NCBI GenBank assembly: GCA_030616535.1
Contig: JAUWXE010000004.1
Location: 1-29,660, forward strand
Direction: 5' to 3'
Length of the DNA stretch: 29,660 bases
From: Candidatus Aerophobota bacterium
Lineage (GTDB): Bacteria; Aerophobota; Aerophobia; Aerophobales; AE-B3A
Part shown: positions 23,606-29,660 of the stretch, piece by piece
How the letters are laid out: each line of letters begins with the position of its first letter
How positions within the stretch are numbered: the stretch's first letter is position 1
Made by a program: the position numbers and the translations under genes
The notes under the pieces: generated by a model
What the model was told of the DNA's origin: nothing
What the model saw: the letters and a program-made list of their open reading frames with translations, nothing else
The model's database searches: none

Positions 23606-24670
23606 ATGAAAGAAATATCCTTCCAGTTTTTAAGGCAACTAGTGAAAGCTCCCAGTCCTTCAGGATTTGAGCAACCAGTACAAAAGATAGTTAGAGAACA
23701 AATGACGAAGTTTGCCGATGAGGTTAAGACAGATGTTCACGGAAATGTCATCGCAGTAAAAAATCCCGGGGGAAGTCCCCGTTTAATGCTAGCTGGACAC
23801 TGCGACGAGATTGGATTTATGATTAGATATATTGACAAGGCTGGATTTATCTTCTTCTCCTCCATCGGGGGAATAGATGCCCATATCGTTCCTGGGAAAA
23901 GAGTAAAGATCCACACCCGAAATGGTCCGGTATTGGGAGTGGTGGGGAAAAAGCCTATTCATATCATGGAGCAAGAAGAAAGAAAGAAGGTGGTCAAGCT
24001 CTCTGAACAGTGGATTGATATAGGTGTCAAGGATAAAAAAGAAGCAGAAAAACTGGTCTCTATCGGGGACCCAATTACATTTTCTGAAGGATTAGAAAGA
24101 CTCCAGGGTGAACTGGTTATCTCCCGGGGATTTGATGATAAAATGGGGACTTTTGTGGTGTGCGAGGTTCTAAGAGACATCGCTGATAAGCCATTGGAAG
24201 CAGCCGTATTTGCTACTTCTACCGTCCAGGAGGAAGTGGGCCTAAGAGGAGCACGAACAGCAGCCTACTTCATCAATCCCCAGGTAGGGATTGCTGTGGA
24301 TGTGGGAATAGCCACTGATTTTCCTGGAGTGGATAAAAAGAAAGAGGGGGAGATACGTGTAGGAGAAGGGGCCATTCTTTATCGAGGAGCTAACATAAAC
24401 CCTAAAGTAGAAGAGTTACTCATCACCACTGCTCAAGAAGAACACATTCCTTACCAACTTTCTGGGGAGGCTAAAGCCACTCCTACTGATGCCAATGTCA
24501 TTCAGATTAGTCGCGCAGGAGTAGCAGCGGGTCTGGTCTCGGTCCCTCTGCGTTATCTTCATAGCCCGGTAGAGGTTCTTTCGCTCCGGGATCTAGAGAA
24601 CGTGGTAAAGCTTTTAAGTGTCTTTACTCAGAGGGTAAATGGGAAAATGAGTTTCATACCGGGAGAGTGA
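23606..24670 (+). CDS. M42-family aminopeptidase
   Basis: A 354-residue cytoplasmic co-catalytic metallo-aminopeptidase of the M42 (FrvX/tetrahedral aminopeptidase) family, which often forms dodecamers that clear short peptides. Expected metal and catalytic residues: H65 and D67 in LAGHCDEIG, D177 in RGFDDKMG, E209-E210 in TVQEEVGLRG, D232 in AVDVGIATDFPG, and the His in PLRYLHSPVEV. ATG 23606 sits 6 bases after GGAGGGG (23593-23599), which decides the start. It ends only 14 bases from the convergent PorV-like gene. Confidence 0.9.
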   Translation: MKEISFQFLRQLVKAPSPSGFEQPVQKIVREQMTKFADEVKTDVHGNVIAVKNPGGSPRLMLAGHCDEIGFMIRYIDKAGFIFFSSIGGIDAHIVPGKRVKIHTRNGPVLGVVGKKPIHIMEQEERKKVVKLSEQWIDIGVKDKKEAEKLVSIGDPITFSEGLERLQGELVISRGFDDKMGTFVVCEVLRDIADKPLEAAVFATSTVQEEVGLRGARTAAYFINPQVGIAVDVGIATDFPGVDKKKEGEIRVGEGAILYRGANINPKVEELLITTAQEEHIPYQLSGEAKATPTDANVIQISRAGVAAGLVSVPLRYLHSPVEVLSLRDLENVVKLLSVFTQRVNGKMSFIPGE

Positions 24671-24684
24671 TGGTTTATATCTAT

Positions 24685-25644
24685 TTAGAAGCCATAGGAG
24701 AGGGAGAAGCGGTGAGTGTTACGAAGATCTCTGTTGGATAAGAAGGCATAGTCAAACTCGATCCTTCCTATTTTCTTTCCTACCGGAAGATGAAAACCTA
24801 TCCCCGCCGTAAGCCTAAAATCAGCGAACTTCTGGAATATTTTAACCACTCCCAGGCGAATCCCGATACCTTGTATCGGCCACCACTCGCCGCCTAAGCG
24901 AATCTCCCTGGGAAAGTCTTCTCGGCAAGCTCCTATATCTAAGGCTAAAAGGCCTCGGGGAGAAAATCTATAAGCTGTGCCTAATTTTACAGTGAGGGGC
25001 ATAGATTCTTTCCTCTGCGTTCCCCACTTTACCTGAGAAATTAAATCCTCTACCTTAGCTCCCCATGAGAACTTTCTTCTTCGTATGAAAAAGGCGGCGT
25101 CTAAACCATAGCCACTGCCCTCCTCCCAGGTAGTAGTCTGTTTTAGGTATTTTAGATTAACTCCCCAACTACTAAAAACATTCTTCGGGCTTAGTTTGTT
25201 AGGGGAGAAAAACTGTCCATAGGAATAGAAAATTAAGTCATAATTCCATTTCTCCGGTTCAAGATCCGCCGATAATCGACTCCAACTGATTCCTCCTGCC
25301 CCCATACCGGTAGTGGGTTCCACCAAGGAGAGGAAATAATGGTGCAGAAGACCCAACCCGTGCAAATTGACGTGCATTGTTCCCAGTTGTCTTTGCCTGA
25401 TCTGGACCAAACCGGCTGGATTAAAGTAGCAGGCTCCATAGTCGTCGGCTATGGCTACAAAGACACCACCCATCCCCATAGCTCTGACACTACTAGGAAG
25501 ACCGACAAAGCCGCTGTCGGTGACATGTAAATAATCAGCACCATGGCCAAGCCACGGAATTAGAAAAATTAGGCTGCTAACCGTTAAAACGACTAATAAA
25601 ATCCCTCTTTTTTGGGATGCTACCTTGATTAATTGTCCTCTCAC
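24685..25644 (-). CDS. PorV/PorQ-like outer-membrane barrel protein
   Basis: A 319-residue predicted outer-membrane protein. From GTG 25644 it has a basic start, a hydrophobic export segment (ILLVVLTVSSLIFLIPWLG) and a mature region with the PorV/PorQ-family signature GLPSSVRAMGMGGVFVAIADD, then GACYFNPAGL. Many alternating strands follow, ending in FSLSYGF with terminal aromatic Phe. In Bacteroidetes PorV belongs to type IX secretion; in other phyla such proteins are simply barrels of unknown cargo. The frame is open to TTG 25704, but that codon is the -35 of a promoter, so GTG 25644 is preferred; its RBS is weak. Convergent with the M42 gene, and downstream of trxB on the same strand. Confidence 0.72.
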   Translation of the reverse strand: MRGQLIKVASQKRGILLVVLTVSSLIFLIPWLGHGADYLHVTDSGFVGLPSSVRAMGMGGVFVAIADDYGACYFNPAGLVQIRQRQLGTMHVNLHGLGLLHHYFLSLVEPTTGMGAGGISWSRLSADLEPEKWNYDLIFYSYGQFFSPNKLSPKNVFSSWGVNLKYLKQTTTWEEGSGYGLDAAFFIRRRKFSWGAKVEDLISQVKWGTQRKESMPLTVKLGTAYRFSPRGLLALDIGACREDFPREIRLGGEWWPIQGIGIRLGVVKIFQKFADFRLTAGIGFHLPVGKKIGRIEFDYAFLSNRDLRNTHRFSLSYGF

Positions 25645-25675
25645 CGGTTCTGCTCTGGTGAACTTTTCAAAGTTC

Positions 25676-25704
25676 TTTATATCATATTCACAAAAGACAG
25701 TCAA
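25676..25704 (-). promoter_or_regulatory. Sigma70-type promoter of the PorV-like gene
   Basis: On the - strand: TTGACT (25704-25699), 17-base spacer, TATAAA (25681-25676) with extended TG (TGATATAAA). It lies between trxB and the barrel gene and overlaps the longest possible frame of the latter, ruling out its TTG start. Confidence 0.7.
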
Positions 25705-25719
25705 ACAGCACGATTTTAC

Positions 25720-26664
25720 TCATTTATATTCAATTCCCTTTACTTTATTTATATATTTTTCCGCTGAGGCCACGGCTAAGGCACCTTCACCGCAGGCGAC
25801 TACTACCTGCTTTAGCAAATTTTTTCTTACGTCACCACAGGCAAAGATACTGGGCACATTAGTCTCTAAATTGGCTCGCGTTTTTACAAATCCTTTTTTA
25901 TCAAGCTCTACCAAGCCTCGTATAAAGTCTGTGTTTGGTTTTAAGCCAACGGAGATGAATACTCCTGAGCAAGGGACCTTTTTTATCTTCCCGGTTTCTA
26001 GATCTTTGAGCTTGACTCCCTCAACCTGGCTATCTCCATAAATCACTTTTACTACTGATCTAAAGATTATCTCAACTTTAGGATTTCTAAATGCTCTTTC
26101 CTGCAGGATCTTTTCTGCTCTCAGCATTCCTCGGCGATGAACGAGATGGACTTTTCGGGCAAATCTAACCAGATGTAAGGTCTCTTGTAAGGCAGTATTA
26201 CCTCCCCCCACTACCATCACCTCTTGATCCTTGAAAAAGGGGGCATCGCACGTAGCACAATAGGATACCCCCCGCCCGACAAATGTTGTCTCTCCCTCAG
26301 CTCCTAATTTACTTGGCTCAGTGCCACTGGCAATTATTACCGCCAGCGTGGTATATTTCTTGTCGGAGAGGGTATGAATGATTTTCTTTTCTCCATCCAG
26401 TTCAATTCGTTTAGCCTCAACTTGTTCTAGCTTCATTCCCAGGTTTTCTGCTTGTCTCTGCATCTTTTCCATTAGTCTCTTAGGGGATATAGGAAGTGGA
26501 ACCCCAGGATAGTTTTCAATCCTTTGGGAAAGGAGAATCTGACCTCCAGGAACAAGTCTTTCCAGGACTACTGCATCCAGTCGAGCTCTGCGGGCGTAAA
26601 TAGAGGCTGTCAACCCCGCTGGTCCCGCCCCAATTATTACCAGATCATAAGTTTTGTGGGTCAT
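25720..26664 (-). CDS. trxB: Thioredoxin reductase
   Basis: FAD/NADPH enzyme that reduces thioredoxin. 314 residues: FAD-binding GAGPAG (12-17), redox pair CATC (Cys136, Cys139), the NADPH-site GGGNTALQE and HRRGMLRAEKIL, and the C-terminal FACGDVRKNLLKQVVVACGEG. Full length, no fusion. It lies 55 bases downstream of nadK, which would supply NADP for its cofactor. Confidence 0.95.
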   Translation of the reverse strand: MTHKTYDLVIIGAGPAGLTASIYARRARLDAVVLERLVPGGQILLSQRIENYPGVPLPISPKRLMEKMQRQAENLGMKLEQVEAKRIELDGEKKIIHTLSDKKYTTLAVIIASGTEPSKLGAEGETTFVGRGVSYCATCDAPFFKDQEVMVVGGGNTALQETLHLVRFARKVHLVHRRGMLRAEKILQERAFRNPKVEIIFRSVVKVIYGDSQVEGVKLKDLETGKIKKVPCSGVFISVGLKPNTDFIRGLVELDKKGFVKTRANLETNVPSIFACGDVRKNLLKQVVVACGEGALAVASAEKYINKVKGIEYK

Positions 26665-26719
26665 CTACTTACTCCTTCATAGTGGAGAAGATATCCAATG
26701 GGAATTCGAAAACATTATT

Positions 26720-27598
26720 TTACCCTGGAGCTTTATAACTAATGCCAGTCCATCCCAGTTTGGTTTGCAGCATTCTGAAGAAAAACTTCTCCTTTAGTCT
26801 TATCAGAGTAGCCTGAGAGGAAGCCTTTTTTACTCTAATTACATCCTTTTCCTCTAGATCGTAGACAACCTGACCATCTAGGGTAAGTAGGGTTTTACCG
26901 GAAGAAGGCTCCACAATGACATCTATCTCATCTGTTTCCGAGATGATTAAAGGTCTCACCGCCAGGGTATGGGCGCAGATAGGGGAGAGAATCACAACCC
27001 CCAGATTGGGATGCACTACCGGGCCACCAGTGGAAAGAGAATAAGCCGTAGAACCGGTAGGCGTGGAAATAACTAGTCCATCAGCCGAGTAAGTAGTAAT
27101 AAATTCTCCGCCCACGAAGGTCTTAAGATTTATAATACGAGGAATCCCTCTTTTACTGATCACTACATCATTTAAATCAAGACAGGTTTCTATTTTTTTT
27201 TTATTTCTGATGAGATTTGCCTCCAACATGAGACGTTTTTCGGTTCGGTAATCTTCAGCTAAGATCTTCTTCAGACCCTGCCTATATCGGGAAATGGGAA
27301 TCTCAGTAAGGAAGCCTAATCCCCCAAAATTGATGCCCAGAAGAGGAACCTCATAAGGGGCAAAATCCCGGGCTGCTCGGCAAAGAGTTCCATCGCCCCC
27401 CAGACTGATAACAAGATTTGAGATTCCACCCATCTGTTTTTTGTCCGCTACTAGATCATCCCGATGGACCCTCTTCCCTAACCAATTAGTTACCAGAACC
27501 CGATTTTCTTTTTCCTCTAGCCATTGGATCATACCCCGGGCATACTGCACCGCACCTTCCTTCTCTCTATTTACAATTATCCCCATGGTTTTAGACAT
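26720..27598 (-). CDS. nadK: NAD kinase
   Basis: Phosphorylates NAD to NADP. 292 residues, with GGDGT (67-71) in LVISLGGDGTLCRAARDF, the LNDVVISKRG segment, and DGLVISTPTGSTAYSLSTGG. The C-terminal lobe shows VRPLIISETDEIDV and LLTLDGQ. ATG 27598; a second in-frame ATG follows four codons later. Same direction as the DUF212 gene upstream, 12 bases apart. Confidence 0.95.
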   Translation of the reverse strand: MSKTMGIIVNREKEGAVQYARGMIQWLEEKENRVLVTNWLGKRVHRDDLVADKKQMGGISNLVISLGGDGTLCRAARDFAPYEVPLLGINFGGLGFLTEIPISRYRQGLKKILAEDYRTEKRLMLEANLIRNKKKIETCLDLNDVVISKRGIPRIINLKTFVGGEFITTYSADGLVISTPTGSTAYSLSTGGPVVHPNLGVVILSPICAHTLAVRPLIISETDEIDVIVEPSSGKTLLTLDGQVVYDLEEKDVIRVKKASSQATLIRLKEKFFFRMLQTKLGWTGISYKAPG

Positions 27599-27610
27599 TC
27601 TTCTTTCCTC

Positions 27611-28054
27611 TTACATCCAGAGCAAAGCCATGAAAAATCCTACTATTCCTCCTACTAGAACCTCAATGGGGCTGTGGCCCATGCTTTCCCTTAGTTTGAG
27701 TTTTGTATTATCTTCGTAGGCCAGATGGTGAATCAATTCATTCAAAAATTCTGCTTGTTTTCCCACTTCTCTGCGCACACCAATCGCCTCGTACATAGTA
27801 ACCAGAGCCAGAACTAAAACGATGATGAAAATGGTGGATCCCATCCCCTGCTTTATTCCTACACCTGTGAGCAAGGCTACCACAGCCGCAGCATGAGAGG
27901 AGGGCATCCCCCCTGGTTCTATAAAGCGGCGTAATTTTATCTTTTTCTCCTCTACGGCTGAGACTACCACTTTTAGTGCCTGGGCCAGAATCCAGGCCCA
28001 AAAAACAGCCATGAGCAAAGGATGGTTAAAAATAAAGTAAAGAATTTTTAGCAT
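27611..28054 (-). CDS. Divergent PAP2 family membrane protein (DUF212)
   Basis: A 147-residue inner-membrane protein with an N-terminal hydrophobic segment (about 8-32), the family core RRFIEPGGMPSSHAAAVVAL (about 42-61), helices at about 70-90 and 126-146, and LRESMGHSPIEVLVGGIVG. GGMPSSH resembles the PAP2 phosphatase motif, hence the name, but catalysis has not been established for this family. It is often encoded beside isoprenoid, xse or nadK genes, as here. Confidence 0.88.
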   Translation of the reverse strand: MLKILYFIFNHPLLMAVFWAWILAQALKVVVSAVEEKKIKLRRFIEPGGMPSSHAAAVVALLTGVGIKQGMGSTIFIIVLVLALVTMYEAIGVRREVGKQAEFLNELIHHLAYEDNTKLKLRESMGHSPIEVLVGGIVGFFMALLWM

Positions 28055-28131
28055 GGACCTACCTAAAAATTTTTGGGTTTTCTTTGGGGTTCATTTTGTG
28101 GTAATTTGTTAAATCCGGTAGCTTAACTACC

Positions 28132-28434
28132 TTAATTTCCCTCATCCTGAAAAAGAGAGTCTGATGAGGGCTCTTTTTTAAGATTCTCAGCTTTCCCGCT
28201 TTTTTCTTTTTCTTCGGTGATTCTTTCTCCTGCCCAATCTTTTAGTCTAAATTTATCTCCTTCCTTTATTAAAATCTGAATCTTTTTCTCTACCTCTTCT
28301 AACCTTTTTTCACAAAATCCGATTAATTTCATCCCCTCTTCAAATCTCTCCAGAGCTCCATCCAGGGAAAGATTACCCTCCTCCAGCTCCTGAGTAATTT
28401 TTTCCAGTCTCTCCATCGCTTCCTCAAACTTCAC
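28132..28434 (-). CDS. xseB: Exodeoxyribonuclease VII small subunit
   Basis: About 100 residues from GTG 28434 (KFEEAMERLEKITQELEEGN), with the family pattern LSLDGALERFEEGMKLI and FCEKRLEEVEKKIQIL. The short helical protein binds XseA to form the enzyme that degrades single-stranded DNA. The Lys/Glu-rich tail to the end is extended. AGGGAGG (28447-28441) gives ideal spacing to GTG 28434; ATG 28452 and ATG 28440 are alternatives with poor spacing. It overlaps the end of xseA by 11 bases. Confidence 0.9.
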   Translation of the reverse strand: MKFEEAMERLEKITQELEEGNLSLDGALERFEEGMKLIGFCEKRLEEVEKKIQILIKEGDKFRLKDWAGERITEEKEKSGKAENLKKEPSSDSLFQDEGN

Positions 28435-29660
28435 TCTCATCCTCCCTCTCATAAACCCGAGAATATAGTGTCCCCCTATGTAGCTTTATCCTTACTCTTT
28501 CTCCTTTCTTAACCTGCTTATAGGCCGTAATTATCTCTCCCTTGGGATAATTAAAGCAAATGCTGTAGCCCCTCTTCAGAATAGATAAAGGAGAAAGATC
28601 CCTGAGTCGGTTTTTCCCGGAAGATAGCTTCTCTTTTTCTTTTTCTATTCTCATCTTTCCCAGGCTCTCTAATTTTTCTCGCAGTCTATCTAGTTTGTCC
28701 TTCGAAAGGTTTATTCTTTTCAAGGGAGACGATTGCCTCAAACCGTAGACAAGACTTGAAAGTCGATTTCTTGCTAGCTCCTGCTTCTGAATAAGGCACG
28801 AACCTATCCTCCTTTCAAAGTCATCTATTTCCTGTCCAAGATCCTCTATTCTCCGGTAAGGCTGTCGGAAGACAAGAGAACTCTTTATTTTATCGAGATC
28901 AGCATGAGCAGTATCCAGATAGTTATTTATATGATGAGAGATTCTCTGCTGCTGACCTTTTAACGACTCAAGGAGGTCTTTCTTTTTTGGAATTATGAGT
29001 TCGGCGGCGGCTGAAGGAGTGGGAGCTCGCTCATCAGCTACAAAGTCGGAGATAGTTACATCTATTTCGTGTCCCACGGCAGATACAATGGGGATGCGAG
29101 AATCGTAAATGGCCTCGGCGACTATCCGCTCATTAAAACTGAAAAGGTCCTCGAAAGATCCTCCCCCTCTTCCCACGATTATTGCATCAACTTTACCGTA
29201 ATCATTTAGATCCCGAATAGCTTGAGCGATCTCCTCCGGAGCTTCTTCTCCCTGAACCCGGCAGGGAGAAAGAACAATCTCCACATTGGGAAAACGCCCA
29301 TCCAGAACAGTAAGGATATCTCTGATAGCCGCCCCTTCAGGGGAGGTAACCACTCCTATCCTCTGGGGAAGATAGGGTAGGGGAACTTTGTGTTCGGGCT
29401 CAAAGTAGCCCTGACGCTTGAGTTCTTCTTTTAACTGCTCAAATCTAAGATAGAGAACACCTTCCCCTAGAGGAAGAATCTCCTGGACATAGAGCTGATA
29501 CTTTCCTTGAGGTTTATAAACTCCTACACTTCCCCGGGCTACGACTTCCAGTCCGTTCTTAAGGGTAAACTTTAGAGTATCGGCCCTGTCCTGAAACATA
29601 ATGCAGGAAAGAAGGCTCTCTTCATCTTTGAGGGCAAAATATAGATGTCGGGAAGGTGCC
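28424..29660 (-). CDS. xseA: Exodeoxyribonuclease VII large subunit, cut by the right edge
   Basis: The frame is open to the window edge (APSRHLYFALKDEESLLSC precedes the first internal Met at 29599), so the N-terminus is missing. The remaining part includes the end of the OB-fold (GVYKPQGKYQLYVQEI) and the catalytic domain (IGVVTSPEGAAIRDIL, IVGRGGGSFEDLFSFNE, SAVGHEIDVTISDFVADERAPTPSAAAEL). A long coiled-coil follows, then the C-terminal ILKRGYSICF. Family members run to about 400-450 residues, so perhaps 40-60 residues lie outside. Confidence 0.95.
   Translation of the reverse strand, partial: APSRHLYFALKDEESLLSCIMFQDRADTLKFTLKNGLEVVARGSVGVYKPQGKYQLYVQEILPLGEGVLYLRFEQLKEELKRQGYFEPEHKVPLPYLPQRIGVVTSPEGAAIRDILTVLDGRFPNVEIVLSPCRVQGEEAPEEIAQAIRDLNDYGKVDAIIVGRGGGSFEDLFSFNERIVAEAIYDSRIPIVSAVGHEIDVTISDFVADERAPTPSAAAELIIPKKKDLLESLKGQQQRISHHINNYLDTAHADLDKIKSSLVFRQPYRRIEDLGQEIDDFERRIGSCLIQKQELARNRLSSLVYGLRQSSPLKRINLSKDKLDRLREKLESLGKMRIEKEKEKLSSGKNRLRDLSPLSILKRGYSICFNYPKGEIITAYKQVKKGERVRIKLHRGTLYSRVYEREDESEV

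Noticed and set aside
1..29660. CRISPR array, toxin-antitoxin pair, phage or defence island
   Set aside because: No regularly spaced long repeats, cas, integrase, restriction or reverse transcriptase signatures were seen; apart from the edge region the genes are ordinary chromosomal ones.

Overview
The window is a gene-dense bacterial chromosome segment: about 29.7 kb, almost all on the + strand up to 24.67 kb, then a - strand block to the right edge. The organism looks like a diderm (outer-membrane) bacterium from an uncultured or poorly sampled lineage. Evidence for an outer membrane: a protein ending in a predicted outer-membrane barrel (7446-10223), a PorV/PorQ-like barrel protein (24685-25644, -) and a row of four type II secretion pseudopilins (10410-12660). 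Alongside these sit genes whose order is more familiar from Firmicutes-type genomes: M24 peptidase - efp - accB - accC - Asp23 - AmaP. I cannot place the species; candidate phyla such as Aerophobota, Omnitrophota or Atribacterota are only guesses. GTG and TTG starts are common. No phage, integrase, CRISPR array or recognisable defence system is visible.

Layout. 1-633: a gene-poor edge with one open frame running in from the left edge, a small ORF, and otherwise unexplained sequence. 634-1954: a small conserved-looking protein and a lipoprotein with two phospholipase D (HKD) motifs. 2045-7405: a strong promoter, then mannose-1-phosphate guanylyltransferase, an M24 aminopeptidase, EF-P, the biotin carrier and biotin carboxylase of acetyl-CoA carboxylase, Asp23 and its membrane anchor AmaP, mostly overlapping or closely spaced. 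7446-10223: a secreted metalloprotease / TolB-like propeller / barrel fusion. 10244-12660: promoter plus pseudopilins of GspG, GspH, GspI and GspJ type. 12678-15586: rpsO, a frameshifted pnp, rpsU and a highly structured 6S-like RNA. 15601-18908: fmt, AMMECR1, HD-domain hydrolase, panD, def and a small Lrp/AsnC ligand-binding protein. 18995-19069: tRNA-Gln(UUG). 19124-20131: thiL. 20171-23393: the glycolytic run gap-pgk-tpiA followed by secG. 23481-23551: short repeats. 23606-24670: an M42 aminopeptidase. The - strand block, read from right to left, is xseA (cut by the edge), xseB, a divergent PAP2 protein, nadK, trxB and the PorV-like protein with its own promoter.

Most of the window is housekeeping: translation (EF-P, S15, S21, Fmt, Def, tRNA-Gln), RNA decay (PNPase), fatty acid initiation (AccB, AccC), central glycolysis, cofactors (PanD, ThiL, NadK) and redox (TrxB). 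The points that most deserve a second look are the long-range-paired RNA between rpsU and fmt, the frameshift in pnp, the protease-propeller-barrel fusion, and an EF-P whose tip loop lacks the usual lysine and the preceding proline.
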